A stretch of 64,000 bases of DNA from Methylomonas sp. ZR1 (GCF_013141865.1 NZ_RCST01000001.1:1488001-1552000), one strand, 5' to 3'. Numbered from the stretch's first letter, positions 25,856 through 35,724 are shown. The notes: generated by a model not told the origin, from the sequence alone. Program-made: numbers and translations.

Positions 25856-27247
25856 ATGTCTGAGCAAACCAACGCTTTTCAATCACAATCTTCCGAAAGC
25901 GAGGGGCGCGAGCCTATAGAGATTTGGCTGACGACTGCCGACCAGCATGCTTTGCTACAACCACAGACCAGTGGTTTTGGTTTTAACAACCCTCTCGGCG
26001 ATGTGCCGTTAATAGCGGTCGATACCGGCGATGTTTATCAAACCGTGGAAGCTTTTGGCTTCTCCTTGACCGGCGGCAGCGCCATGCTGATAGCGGCACT
26101 GCCCAAGGTCGAACGGCAAGCTTTGTTGCAGGAACTATTTTTGCCTGATGGTGACGGGATCGGCGTCAGCTGTTTGCGGCTTAGTATCGGCGCTTCCGAT
26201 TTAAGCGAGCGTTGCTTTAGCTATGCCGACATGCCTGATGGTCAGACCGACATGGAACTCGCGCATTTTGATTTGAATGCCGGCGATATGTACGTTATTC
26301 CGCTACTGCAAGACATTCTGGCGCTCAATCCAACTATTCGAATTATTGCCACCGCCTGGTCGGCACCACGCTGGATGAAGACTAACCAAGCGTTTATCGG
26401 CGGCAAACTTAAGCCCGAATGCTATGCCGTCTACGCGGCGTATTTGGTGAAATATCTGCAAGCGATGCGCGAACGCGGCATCGTGATTCACGCTATCACG
26501 CCGCAGAACGAGCCGCTTAATCAAAAAAACGAGCCGAGCATGGTAATGGAAGCGCCGGAACAGGCCGAAATTATCAAGCATTATTTGGGACCGGCCTTGC
26601 GCGAGGCGGGATTAGCCGACGTGGAATTGTTTTGCTGGGACCACAATTGCGATGTCAAAGAGTATCCGTTGACGGTGTTCGCCGACGCCGAGGCTCGGCA
26701 ATATCTCAGCGGCTCCGCATGGCATCTTTATGGCGGTGATATTTCGGTGTTATCGGAAGTGCATCAAGCTTACCCGGACATGAAACTGTATTTCACCGAA
26801 CAATGGGTGGGTTCGGACGGCGAATTTGGCGGCGATTTAATGTGGCACGCCCGCCACGTGTTGATAGGCTCGTTGCGGCACTGGAGCAGGGCGGTGTTGG
26901 AATGGAATTTGGCCTCCGATCCGTTTTGCGGGCCGCACACGCCGGGCGGCGAAGCCCGCTGCGTGGGCGCGTTGACGATAGACGGCGATCAGGTCACACG
27001 CAATGTTGCTTATTACGTGATTGCCCACGCGGCGAAGTTTGTCCGGCCCGGTTCCGTGCGGATTGATTCCGGCGTGCAAAACGACTATTTGCCGAACGTT
27101 GCCTTCCTCACGCCAGCAGGTTCTATCGTATTGATCGTGTTAAACGACGCAGCCGAGCCGCAAGCCTTTGCTATCCACTATCAAGGCAAAAACGCGCTTG
27201 TTGAGATACCGGGCAGAGCAGTGGCTACCTATGTGTGGGCAGCCTAG
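25856..27247 (+). CDS. Glycoside hydrolase family 30 enzyme
   Basis: About 463 residues. It has the GH30 pattern: a small N-terminal strand, then a (beta/alpha)8 barrel with the acid/base Glu219 in TPQNEP and the nucleophile Glu315 in LYFTEQW, and a C-terminal beta domain (to ATYVWAA). Family members act on glucosylceramide, beta-1,6-glucan or xylan. ATG 25856 is preferred to 25844 because of GAGGG upstream. No signal peptide is visible, so the enzyme seems cytoplasmic, which suggests an intracellular glycoside. It converges with the phosphorylase-like gene, with six bases between the stops. Confidence 0.88.
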   Translation: MSEQTNAFQSQSSESEGREPIEIWLTTADQHALLQPQTSGFGFNNPLGDVPLIAVDTGDVYQTVEAFGFSLTGGSAMLIAALPKVERQALLQELFLPDGDGIGVSCLRLSIGASDLSERCFSYADMPDGQTDMELAHFDLNAGDMYVIPLLQDILALNPTIRIIATAWSAPRWMKTNQAFIGGKLKPECYAVYAAYLVKYLQAMRERGIVIHAITPQNEPLNQKNEPSMVMEAPEQAEIIKHYLGPALREAGLADVELFCWDHNCDVKEYPLTVFADAEARQYLSGSAWHLYGGDISVLSEVHQAYPDMKLYFTEQWVGSDGEFGGDLMWHARHVLIGSLRHWSRAVLEWNLASDPFCGPHTPGGEARCVGALTIDGDQVTRNVAYYVIAHAAKFVRPGSVRIDSGVQNDYLPNVAFLTPAGSIVLIVLNDAAEPQAFAIHYQGKNALVEIPGRAVATYVWAA

Positions 27248-27253
27248 CGGCAT

Positions 27254-30200
27254 TTAGCCCAGTAGTACATCGACCCGGCGAAATTGCCCTAAACGTAACG
27301 CTTCTGCTACCGGGCCTGAGACACTGGCTGCGGTTAGGGTCTGTGTCGTGCCGTCTCGACCATACAGCCGGTACTCAATCGGTTTAACCGCCTCCTGACC
27401 AAAAGTATTCAGGCGCTGCGGATTGCGGTAAACCAGTAGCGTCGAACCGAAGAGCGTGCAGGTCGCACTAGCGGCCGGCAAGGTTTCAGGCTCGACAAAC
27501 GGCGTGGCAATTTGTGCTTCAGCGGTAAAAAACGCGGCAGCCAACAGCGGTGTCGGTTTAAACGCCAACACGCCATCCGCATACACAAACGGCGCCGGCC
27601 CCAGGAACAGATGTGTCCACAAGTGCAAGAACTCCACAGTGGCGCCGGATAAACGGGCCACGCAGCCGCGTCCGTGCTGCCGGGCATCCACCGTAAAACC
27701 GCTGCTGACCAGAAAACTGGAGGCTTCGATGGGATTGCGTTTGTACGCGCCCGGATCGTGAAACGGTAGCAAGAGCGTTTCGATGTGGGCGTAAAACTCT
27801 TCGATCAAGCCGGCACGCACCATTTCCAACACAAACTTGTAATGCATGTGTAAAAAGATCGAGCCATTCTCCAGCCAACCGTAGTTAAAAACCCCGATGC
27901 GCCCAAAGTCCAGTGCTTTGTCACCCAAGGGTTCGTTGACCCGATACATGCCCAGTTCGCGATCAAACAACTCGGAGTTTTGCACGGCTTGATAGAGTGA
28001 TTGCGCTTGTGTCGGATCGGCGATACGCAAGGCATGCACAAATCCTTCCAGGAATAAAGGCAGCGGCTTTTGCTGAAAGCGCGTGACGGCAATGCCCCCG
28101 GTTTCCAACTCATGATATTGCTCTGCCTCGTACGCAAAATAGGTGACGATGCCATGGGGCGTGCGGGCTTTGTCGATGGCGGCGTCCAGATAATGGGTTA
28201 CCAAGCGCAGGAAGGCTTGGATGTCGCTCAGCGCCAGTGAGCGTTCGGCACCGGCAAAACCCATGAATACCTGCTGCCGATACGTTTCTTTTAGGATGCC
28301 GCATTCCTGCCATAACAGTTCCGGCGTCAAATCATCGCGAGTTAACAACTTATGCAACGCCGACACAAAGTCGGCCAATTCAACGGGTACGGCGCACGCG
28401 CCATCCAATTGGTTCAGCGTGCTAAGGGTAAAATCCACCAGGCGCTTCAGCTCGATGGTTTCGTTGACCGACGAACCTAAAATGCCGGGTAAGCCGTTTA
28501 GCGCATCGCACCAGCCGGGCCTATCGGCTTCCATCTCGATACCTACGCCGGCGGGATCGAGCGTCGCCAGCTTGTTGGCGGCCAGGGTCAGAATCTTCCC
28601 CAATAAACTGGTGTAGACAATCTCGCCGTGACCGGCTTGCGAACGTACTTGATAACGGCGCTGCTGTCGCGCATCGATCAATGCCTTTTTCTCCGGGCAA
28701 TAGCGCACGGCATTGTATTGGCGCACGCCGTTTGCGGTGACCACATACTTTTGCGCGCGCGGCGCCACCCTATGGGTAGGGTCAAAAAAGCTGTAGGTTT
28801 TGTCCTGAAATAAACCGGCCAAACGATCCGGAAAAATCGTCGCGTAACTAAGCAATAAGTCCACCAGATAGGTCCAGTGATCCGACCAATAACCGCGGTC
28901 GAATTCAGCATCTTCCAATTCTTGGGCGTGGGACAAAACAGTAGTCAGGATGTTTTCCGCATCGTCCGCGGCTCCCACGATTTCCACCAGTTCCGCATAC
29001 TTAAATTCTTTGTGTAGCAAGGGCTCCAGTTCTGGAAAACGCCCGTAGAAGTGCGCAAAATTTGCCGGTGCATCCACGACAAACCGCGAGTTGCGCAAAG
29101 CACAAGGGTTATAGCCATCCGGCTGAATCAGATTGAAAAAATAGCGAATGTTCTTGGCATCCAAGGCCGGGTCGAAGAACAAATCCATGCGCCGATTTTG
29201 CAACACATCGCGAAAATCGCCGTTACCTTCGGAATAGGGCGTGTCCTGCAATAAAAAATCGTTGTAATCGCGTTCCAGATCGCCGTGCTTGCGACCAAAC
29301 AAATACAAATGCGCGCCGCCCGGCACCGGCATGGAAAAGCCGCCGCGCAAACCGTTGTCCAGATAACATTGGCGGGCGTGAGCATCGAATAGCGGCTGGG
29401 CGGTGGCGGTGAACGCGCGTTGCCTGATGTTATTAACCAAGCTACGATTGATCTCGCGCTTTGCCTCGAAATAGCCTGGTTGCAGAGCTTCAAGCAGAAA
29501 TTGATCGAAAATTCCACGGGAGCCGGCGTGACCGTACACGCCGTAAAACACCCGGCTTTCACCGGGCTGCAAAGACAGCTTAAGATGTTGAAACGCCGCC
29601 GGCGTTTGATTGCCGCAGACTTGCTCGGCAAAGTCCAAGGGCTGGTCTGAAAAAAATCGCTCCGCTTGCGAAAAATCGCCGGCCAAACCAAAAATCCGCT
29701 CCGGATCGACAATAGCTTGATTGTGCTGACCATCCAAAAAGCCGACGAAGAAATTGCCGGCAATCACCGGCTCCACCTGCGGGCTGTCGGTGGGCCAGAC
29801 TTTCAAGCGATAAAACGGCCGATTTTCCGCCGCGCCCTCCACCCGCATAAAGGCCTCGGACGTGCGGCTCATGAATTTGAGGATCCATTGATTCATCGCA
29901 TAAGGCAGCACTTGCGGCAAGCCATCGACGATCTCGAGGTGTAGGGCTTTATCCATGGTGTTGGCAATCTCTACCCGCCGCAGCAACCCGGCAACCGGCG
30001 CTTCGGCTAGCGTGAACACGTCGGCGCGCAAGCGTAAACCCAGTGGGGGATTGACTTCCTCCACGCCTACTTCATGCGGAGTCACGTAAAGACGTTGCTT
30101 CACCTCCAGCCCAGCACCACGTTGAAACGGCTCGTATGGGCGAGTATGCTGGCCGTCGTCAATTTTCAAAAACGTGCGAAACCCGCGCGACGGCGTCAGT

Positions 30201-30421
30201 TGGTAGGCCTTGTCCGCCGGGAAAAACTCTAAAAATGCCCCGTCCTTATTCCGCACCCCAAAACTGGCAATCGCCTGGCCGCGATTCACATAAAACGCCC
30301 AGGCCGGACGTCCATGCATGCCGGCAATCCCCGGCAGAAAGCTGGCGAAGGGGGCACAGTCGTTATACTGTTCGATGACAAAGCATTGGTCACCGGCGAA
30401 GAAATAGCGGGGCTGATTCAT
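27254..30421 (-). CDS. Large glycoside phosphorylase-like protein (GH94-type clan)
   Basis: A 1055-residue cytoplasmic protein. The N-terminal part (about 1-340) is a beta-sandwich typical of GH94-like phosphorylases (FFAGDQCFVIEQYNDCAPFASFLPG...). The rest is an (alpha/alpha)6 barrel. The segment RPGWCDALNGLPG at 634-646 corresponds in place and pattern to the catalytic WxD region of cellobiose phosphorylase (GDWND). Conserved blocks SEGNGDFRDVLQNRRMD (397-413) and WSDHWTYLVDLLLSY also fit. The length suggests a beta-glucan or oligosaccharide phosphorylase rather than a disaccharide enzyme, but GH94, GH149 and GH161 cannot be told apart by eye. With the converging GH30 gene it suggests breakdown of an internal beta-glucoside. 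Confidence 0.72.
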   Translation of the reverse strand: MNQPRYFFAGDQCFVIEQYNDCAPFASFLPGIAGMHGRPAWAFYVNRGQAIASFGVRNKDGAFLEFFPADKAYQLTPSRGFRTFLKIDDGQHTRPYEPFQRGAGLEVKQRLYVTPHEVGVEEVNPPLGLRLRADVFTLAEAPVAGLLRRVEIANTMDKALHLEIVDGLPQVLPYAMNQWILKFMSRTSEAFMRVEGAAENRPFYRLKVWPTDSPQVEPVIAGNFFVGFLDGQHNQAIVDPERIFGLAGDFSQAERFFSDQPLDFAEQVCGNQTPAAFQHLKLSLQPGESRVFYGVYGHAGSRGIFDQFLLEALQPGYFEAKREINRSLVNNIRQRAFTATAQPLFDAHARQCYLDNGLRGGFSMPVPGGAHLYLFGRKHGDLERDYNDFLLQDTPYSEGNGDFRDVLQNRRMDLFFDPALDAKNIRYFFNLIQPDGYNPCALRNSRFVVDAPANFAHFYGRFPELEPLLHKEFKYAELVEIVGAADDAENILTTVLSHAQELEDAEFDRGYWSDHWTYLVDLLLSYATIFPDRLAGLFQDKTYSFFDPTHRVAPRAQKYVVTANGVRQYNAVRYCPEKKALIDARQQRRYQVRSQAGHGEIVYTSLLGKILTLAANKLATLDPAGVGIEMEADRPGWCDALNGLPGILGSSVNETIELKRLVDFTLSTLNQLDGACAVPVELADFVSALHKLLTRDDLTPELLWQECGILKETYRQQVFMGFAGAERSLALSDIQAFLRLVTHYLDAAIDKARTPHGIVTYFAYEAEQYHELETGGIAVTRFQQKPLPLFLEGFVHALRIADPTQAQSLYQAVQNSELFDRELGMYRVNEPLGDKALDFGRIGVFNYGWLENGSIFLHMHYKFVLEMVRAGLIEEFYAHIETLLLPFHDPGAYKRNPIEASSFLVSSGFTVDARQHGRGCVARLSGATVEFLHLWTHLFLGPAPFVYADGVLAFKPTPLLAAAFFTAEAQIATPFVEPETLPAASATCTLFGSTLLVYRNPQRLNTFGQEAVKPIEYRLYGRDGTTQTLTAASVSGPVAEALRLGQFRRVDVLLG

Positions 30422-30935
30422 GGGGATACCGTTGTTTTCGGGATTGAAAGTACTACAACTCTAGCAAGCGTTTTGCTAAGTGCCAGCATGGTTCCTACGC
30501 CGCGACAGTTCGCTTTAAAAAAGAAGGCTGATGTGTGCAGACTGCATGGTTTAACAACCGGCAGAGCGCTTAAAAAATTAAACTGCGTCATATGCCACAA
30601 ACCAATTCGGTTAAATCCCCGCCTAAGCGGTCTTTTCTGCGCTCATTTATCCATGCAAGTCGCTGAGCTACAGTTAGTCCCCAGTTAACACCGCGGAAAG
30701 TCCCCCTGTAAGCCGTTGAAATAAAATAATAAGCTGGCAAGCGACGCACAGGCGCAGTCAAAGCCCTATATTCGGCCCTAAATTTGCTTTGTTTATAGGT
30801 TTTTATAAGAAATCGCGCGTCTGAATTGGCCCTTACCCTGATTGTGGCAACCTCCATGAGCACACAACACACTGTCCGCCCCTGTTTATTCTTGATTGGA
30901 TTCACACTCATTTTGCACGCTGAAGGACATAAATC
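30422..30935. other. Divergent intergenic region between the phosphorylase-like gene and fecI
   Basis: About 510 bases with no supported gene; the short frames here have neither ribosome sites nor motifs. A 17-base imperfect palindrome, TAGCAAGCGTTTTGCTA (30462-30478), resembles LacI-family operators and lies about 40 bases upstream of the minus-strand start. An AAGGA site precedes fecI. Confidence 0.5.
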
Positions 30936-31439
30936 ATGACAGCCACAATAATGCCCGACAAAGGGTTGGCTGAGTTCTACCAAGAGCATCATTCCTGGCT
31001 GCTCGGTTGGCTAAACCGCCGCGTTCAATGCCGCTTGCAGGCCGAAGACCACGCGCACGATACCTTCATGCGCGTCCTTACCGCACAGGATATGCAAGCC
31101 ATTCGCGAGCCGCGCGCCTATCTGACAACCATTGCCAAAGGCTTGTTGATCAATGATTGGCGCCGCTCTGCTATCGAACAAGCCTACTGGGATTCCGTGG
31201 CGGCGTATCCGGAGCCATTGGCGCCATCGCCCGAAGAGCATGCCATCATCCTCGCCACCCTACAGGAAATCGATGCCTTGCTGGACGAACTACCCGCCAA
31301 AGTCCGTGCCGCATTCTTGCTGTCGCAACTGGATGGCTTAACTTATGTACAGATAGGGCAACGCTTGGGGGTTTCCGATAGGATGGTGAAAAAATACATG
31401 GCCCGAGCGATGTTGCATTGCCTCACCGCCACACTATAA
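30936..31439 (+). CDS. fecI: FecI-like ECF sigma factor
   Basis: A 167-residue extracytoplasmic-function sigma factor. Region 2 (about 12-80) includes AEDHAHDTFMRVL and the DWRRS segment. Region 4 (about 105-160) has the helix-turn-helix GLTYVQIGQRLGVSDRMVKKYM. It is followed seven bases later by a FecR-like anti-sigma gene and then by a TonB-dependent receptor, the standard iron-uptake surface-signalling order. It should direct polymerase to the receptor gene when the receptor is loaded. AAGGA lies at a good distance from the ATG. Confidence 0.92.
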   Translation: MTATIMPDKGLAEFYQEHHSWLLGWLNRRVQCRLQAEDHAHDTFMRVLTAQDMQAIREPRAYLTTIAKGLLINDWRRSAIEQAYWDSVAAYPEPLAPSPEEHAIILATLQEIDALLDELPAKVRAAFLLSQLDGLTYVQIGQRLGVSDRMVKKYMARAMLHCLTATL

Positions 31440-31445
31440 ACAATC

Positions 31446-32411
31446 ATGGCTAAACGACATCATCCGGACATTCACCCCCGCATCCTGGCAGAGGCAGCGG
31501 AATGGTTTGCGGTATTGGGATCAGGCGCTACCAGTCAAACTGAACAGCAACAATGGCAGGCCTGGCTGGCGTCGCATCCCGCGCATCGGGCGGCTTGGTC
31601 TCGGGTGGAATTTTTTACCCATAAATTCGATGGTCTGCCCACGCAAACCGCAGCGGCGGCCTTAGGCTCGCCGGATATGCAGCGCCGTCAGGCTCTTAAA
31701 AACTTGGCGATTTTGGCTGCGGTAGGCTTGTCCGGCTTTGAGTTGTGGCGGTCCGATTATCTGAGCGGGTGGCGAGCTGATTACCGAACCGGCATAGGCG
31801 CCACGCGCAGCCTTAGCTTGGCGGATGGCAGCCGCATCGAGATGGATGCGGCTAGCGCTATCGACGTAGACTTTTCAACTGACTTGCGCAGAATCCGCCT
31901 ACTAAGTGGCGAAATTTATATTGAAACCGCACCGGACAGCAACGGCCAGCATCGCCCGTTCATCGTAGATAGTGCGGAAGGTCGGGTTAGGGCAATTGGT
32001 ACCCGCTTCAGCGTTCACCAACAACATGAAGAAAGCCAAACCAGTGTCTACGCCGGTGCCGTGGAGATCACCCCAAGCGGCCCCGGTGCCAGTCGCCAGA
32101 CCTTAAGCGCCGGACAGCAAGCCCAGTTTAACGCCCAAGCCATCGCCCCCATTCAAGCCACCGAACTCAATCAACCGGCCTGGACCCAAGGCTTTTTGTT
32201 GGCGGACAACCAGCCGCTGAGCGAATTTGTGGTGCAACTCAATCGCTATCACCATGGCTATATCACCTGTGCGCCGGAGATTGCCGAACTGCGCATCGTC
32301 GGTGCCTACCCCATTCATGACACCGATCGGATTTTGGCCGAGCTGGAAAAAACCTTGCCGGTTAAAGTATCGCAAGTGTCGCCGTTGTGGGTGAGGATTG
32401 AGCTGCGTTGA
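31446..32411 (+). CDS. fecR: FecR-like anti-sigma/sigma regulator
   Basis: A 321-residue inner-membrane protein. The N-terminal cytoplasmic part (about 10-60, EAAEWFAVLGSGATSQTEQQQWQAWLASHPAHRAAWSRVE) would bind FecI. A short membrane helix lies near 85-100. The periplasmic FecR domain follows (ATRSLSLADGSRIEMDAASAIDVDF, then GRVRAIGTRFSVH), and the C-terminus should contact the receptor's signalling domain. Length is normal. The gene directly follows fecI. Its usual downstream partner is separated from it here by an inverted vapBC pair. Confidence 0.9.
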   Translation: MAKRHHPDIHPRILAEAAEWFAVLGSGATSQTEQQQWQAWLASHPAHRAAWSRVEFFTHKFDGLPTQTAAAALGSPDMQRRQALKNLAILAAVGLSGFELWRSDYLSGWRADYRTGIGATRSLSLADGSRIEMDAASAIDVDFSTDLRRIRLLSGEIYIETAPDSNGQHRPFIVDSAEGRVRAIGTRFSVHQQHEESQTSVYAGAVEITPSGPGASRQTLSAGQQAQFNAQAIAPIQATELNQPAWTQGFLLADNQPLSEFVVQLNRYHHGYITCAPEIAELRIVGAYPIHDTDRILAELEKTLPVKVSQVSPLWVRIELR

Positions 32412-32438
32412 GTTTTGCGCTGGCGGCCCATGGCAGGC

Positions 32439-32828
32439 TCAGATAACCTGCAAGCCCAAAAGCTGTTGGAATGGCAGAAAATCCTTATCCGAATGCAACA
32501 ATGGCATCTGCTTTTCAATACAGAAAGTAGCAATCAGGGTGTCGATGGTTTTGCGAATGGTGATACCTTGCCTGCGTAGACTTCTAAAGTTTTCCGCACT
32601 CTTTAAACTAATCTCCCTACCAAGCATGGTGTGCATGGGCAAAGCACATAATATCGCTTTTGCGGTTTGGTAATCCTGATCGTTGCGAAAACCCTGCAAC
32701 ACTTCCATCAAAATCAAATCACCCGTGCACACAGGCTTTACACCTAGCAAACCGTCCAGTTTTTGGGTAGCGATGGTTTCCGTGCCGTTGAAATAATCGA
32801 TCCAAACACTGGAATCGACCAAAATCAC
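32439..32828 (-). CDS. vapC: VapC-type PIN-domain toxin
   Basis: A 129-residue PIN ribonuclease. Acidic active-site residues are visible: Asp5 in LVDSSVWID, the Glu in LILMEVLQGF near 42, the Asp in RKTIDTLIATF near 95, and the Asp pair in LLHSDKDF near 113-115. VapC toxins cleave tRNA or rRNA. Its start overlaps the end of vapB by four bases. The pair is inverted relative to the fec genes around it. All catalytic positions seem intact. Confidence 0.9.
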   Translation of the reverse strand: MILVDSSVWIDYFNGTETIATQKLDGLLGVKPVCTGDLILMEVLQGFRNDQDYQTAKAILCALPMHTMLGREISLKSAENFRSLRRQGITIRKTIDTLIATFCIEKQMPLLHSDKDFLPFQQLLGLQVI

Positions 32829-33019
32829 CGCTCAGCCCGCATTTGGTCTAAATCGCCTTCCCACTTTAATTGACCTTTCATTTTTTTGATGGCTTCCTGC
32901 TGCTTTAGCATCAATAAAGTTTTTAAGCCCTGTTCGACCGCTTCGCGCTTGGTTTTAATGCCTGTCACGCTTAAAACATCGGCCATTAGTGCTTCATCAA
33001 TCATGATATTGGTCCGCAT
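32825..33019 (-). CDS. vapB: VapB-type antitoxin
   Basis: A 64-residue antitoxin of the VapB type. The N-terminus MRTNIMIDEALMADVLSVTGIKTKREAVEQGL is a ribbon-helix-helix DNA-binding unit, and the charged C-terminal tail would wrap around VapC. CGGAG lies before the ATG. Overlap with vapC by four bases ensures coupled translation. The dimer probably represses its own promoter in the 265 bases before the fecA-like gene. Confidence 0.88.
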   Translation of the reverse strand: MRTNIMIDEALMADVLSVTGIKTKREAVEQGLKTLLMLKQQEAIKKMKGQLKWEGDLDQMRAER

Positions 33020-33284
33020 CGGAATCTCCGTGTGTATGATTTTTGAAAATCATACATCACAACTAGCGATTTGTCTCCGCCCATACTATTTACCAGGCAA
33101 ACCGCGCATATGCACAATGATGCACGGAGAAGCCTATAAAAAGCATAGGTTAGTAACTATTTGATTATTAACAACATAAAAAAATAATTGCAAATAATCG
33201 AAAAAAATTCACCTTTGCGGTTCCCTTTTTCGCGTTTCGATTGGCAAGTGAATTGAAACCTAAACAAACCAAGGGAGTGACCCC

Positions 33285-35711
33285 ATGTCCAAGCGAAAAC
33301 CCAAGCACCCCATCGACAAAACCAGCAACAGCGTGCAACAGGCCATGACCGGTTTGGTGCTGGCAACCTCGCTGGCGGCCATGCCCGCGCTTGCCGCAGA
33401 AACAGCCGGTGTCGAGCGCAGCTATCACATCAGCAGTGGCACCTTGAGCCATGCGCTAAGCCAGTTCGCCGGCAACGCCGGGATTATGCTTTCGGCAGAT
33501 GCCCGTTTAACCGATGGCAAAACCAGCCAGGGGCTGGAGGGCGAATTTACCGTAGAGCGAGGTTTACAGAAGTTGTTGGTGGGAACTGGCTTGACCTACA
33601 CGTTTACGGCGGGTGATGCGGTGGCGATTAAAGTGGAGGAAGCGCCTGCTGACGTATCGACGTTGCCGGCGGTGAGGGTGGAGGGAAAGGCGGTTTATGA
33701 TTCGGCTGATCCTTATAACCCGGATTACAATCGGAGAAACGCTTCAACTGCAACTAAAATCGACACGGCACTGATGGAAACTCCGATGTCCGTACAGGTG
33801 ATTCCGCAAGCAGTTATTCGCGATCAACAAGCCTTTCGTTTGCAGGATGCCTTGAAAAACGTTAGCGGCGTGCAGCAAAAGTCTTCGAATGGCGGCACCA
33901 CCGGTGGTGCCGATGCGTACGTGGTGCGCGGCTTTGAATTGGGCTTTAGAAGCAACTACTATCGCAACGGCATCCGCATGCAAAAAAGCAGCGCCGACTT
34001 TGCCAACCTTGACCGGGTTGAAGTCGTCAAAGGTCCGGCTTCCGGCTTGTACGGCCGTATCGAAGCCGGCGGTTTGATCAACGTGGTGACCAAAAAGCCC
34101 TTGGCCGACCCTTACTATTCGATCGAACAACGCTTTGGTTTCTACGATTATTACCGCACCGAAGCTACCGCGACCGGCCCGGTCACTGACGACAAATCGC
34201 TGGCCTACCGCTTGGACATGTCGTATCTCGATAGCAATTCGTTTCGGGACAACGTCTTTAATGACCGGATATTTTTCGCCCCCAGTCTGAGCTGGAAGCC
34301 TACGGATCGCACCGAGCTGAATCTTTCGGTGGAATACCTGGACGACGAAAAAACGTACGACTCGGGACTGCCGGTGACCGGCAACCGGGTCGCGCCGGCG
34401 CCGATTTCTCGAACCTTCGCCCAGCAAGGGCTGGCGGACAAGGACTCCTACTGGTTGGTCGATTTCAATTGGTCGCACAGCTTCAACGATAACTGGAAGA
34501 TCAGAAACGGTATGGTCATTGTCGAAGGTGACGCCAATTTGCAAGAAACCTATGCCGACGGTAAGGCGGCGGTAAACGGCGATACGCCGCGCGGCGCCTG
34601 GTTTGGCGGTTTGGGGTACGATACTCAAACCGTGTATCTGGATTTGACCGGCAAATTCAATACCTTTGGCATAGACCACAACATGCTGATCGGTGGCGAT
34701 TATTACCATCAGCGCACGCGCGACCAAGCGACGGCGCGTGCTCTGGATACGGTCAACATTTTCCAGAGCATGCCCTTGTTTGATGTACAAGCCGCCATGC
34801 AGCCACCATTTGGTTATAGCGCTATCGAAGACAATGAGTGGTTTGGGGTTTATGGTCAGGACGAGATCACGTTGTGGGATAAACTCCATGTCATGGGCGG
34901 TTTGCGTTACGACATTTCAACTTATGGCTACGGCTATTCCGATCAGAATTTGGCGCTGGCCGGTGCCGCTTACGACGATATTGAGGAAAACAATTTAAGC
35001 CCGCGCGTCGGCATTCTCTACGAGGCGAGCGACTGGTTGTCGTTGTACGGCCATTATGTCGAGTCCTTCGGTGCTAACAACGGCCGGCAGGCGTCCGGCA
35101 AGCCGTTTGCGCCGCAGACTTCCGAGGAATTCGAGGGCGGTATCAAGACCTCGTTCTTCGACGGCAAGTTAACCAGCACTCTGGCTTACTACCATTTGAC
35201 CAAGCAAAACGTGCTGACGCCCGACCCGGTGACGCCAAACCTCAGCGTTGCCATCGGCGAAGCGCGCAGCCAGGGCTTGGAATGGGATGTCAGCGGCCAG
35301 TTGACCAATGCACTGAGCATGATCGGTACCTATGCCTATACCGATACCGAAATAACCAAGGACAACTCCGGCGTCCAAGGCAACCGTTTACCCTACGCGC
35401 CATTGCATTCCGGCAGTTTGTGGATGAAGTACGATTTTCAACAGGACTTCCTAAAGGGCTTCAGCGTCGGCGCCGGCATTTATGCCGCCGGTTTGCGCTA
35501 TGGCGACCGGGACAACAGCTTTTATGACGACGCATATGCCCGCCTGGACTTAATGGCGGCTTATCGTATGAATATCGGCAAGACCCGCCTGACTGCCCAG
35601 GTTAACATCAACAACGTGTCTTCGACCCAGTATTACATCCAACGCGCAACTTGGTCGAATAACCCGGCGGAACCGTTGATGGCTTTTGGTTCGATTCGTC
35701 TGGAATATTGA
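33285..35711 (+). CDS. TonB-dependent ferric-siderophore receptor with signalling domain
   Basis: An 808-residue outer-membrane receptor. A signal peptide covers about residues 1-37 (ending ALA-AETA). The STN signalling domain (about 44-115, HISSGTLSHALSQFAGNAGIMLSADARL) is the part that contacts FecR. The plug follows (about 145-260, METPMSVQVIPQAVIRDQQ... and GPASGLYGRIEAGGLINVVTKKP). A 22-strand barrel runs to the C-terminal aromatic residue (SIRLEY). The STN domain and the FecI/FecR neighbours indicate control by surface signalling. The siderophore is unknown. GGGAGTG lies before the ATG. Confidence 0.92.
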   Translation: MSKRKPKHPIDKTSNSVQQAMTGLVLATSLAAMPALAAETAGVERSYHISSGTLSHALSQFAGNAGIMLSADARLTDGKTSQGLEGEFTVERGLQKLLVGTGLTYTFTAGDAVAIKVEEAPADVSTLPAVRVEGKAVYDSADPYNPDYNRRNASTATKIDTALMETPMSVQVIPQAVIRDQQAFRLQDALKNVSGVQQKSSNGGTTGGADAYVVRGFELGFRSNYYRNGIRMQKSSADFANLDRVEVVKGPASGLYGRIEAGGLINVVTKKPLADPYYSIEQRFGFYDYYRTEATATGPVTDDKSLAYRLDMSYLDSNSFRDNVFNDRIFFAPSLSWKPTDRTELNLSVEYLDDEKTYDSGLPVTGNRVAPAPISRTFAQQGLADKDSYWLVDFNWSHSFNDNWKIRNGMVIVEGDANLQETYADGKAAVNGDTPRGAWFGGLGYDTQTVYLDLTGKFNTFGIDHNMLIGGDYYHQRTRDQATARALDTVNIFQSMPLFDVQAAMQPPFGYSAIEDNEWFGVYGQDEITLWDKLHVMGGLRYDISTYGYGYSDQNLALAGAAYDDIEENNLSPRVGILYEASDWLSLYGHYVESFGANNGRQASGKPFAPQTSEEFEGGIKTSFFDGKLTSTLAYYHLTKQNVLTPDPVTPNLSVAIGEARSQGLEWDVSGQLTNALSMIGTYAYTDTEITKDNSGVQGNRLPYAPLHSGSLWMKYDFQQDFLKGFSVGAGIYAAGLRYGDRDNSFYDDAYARLDLMAAYRMNIGKTRLTAQVNINNVSSTQYYIQRATWSNNPAEPLMAFGSIRLEY

Positions 35712-35724
35712 GACGGGGCAGGGG

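Noticed and set aside
30588..30992. 134-codon minus-strand frame in the fecI upstream region
   Set aside because: Overlaps the fecI start, no recognisable features.
33744..34889. Long minus-strand open frame (381 codons) inside the TonB receptor gene
   Set aside because: It is fully antisense to a receptor with clear domains, has no ribosome site or motif, and reflects codon bias of the opposite strand.
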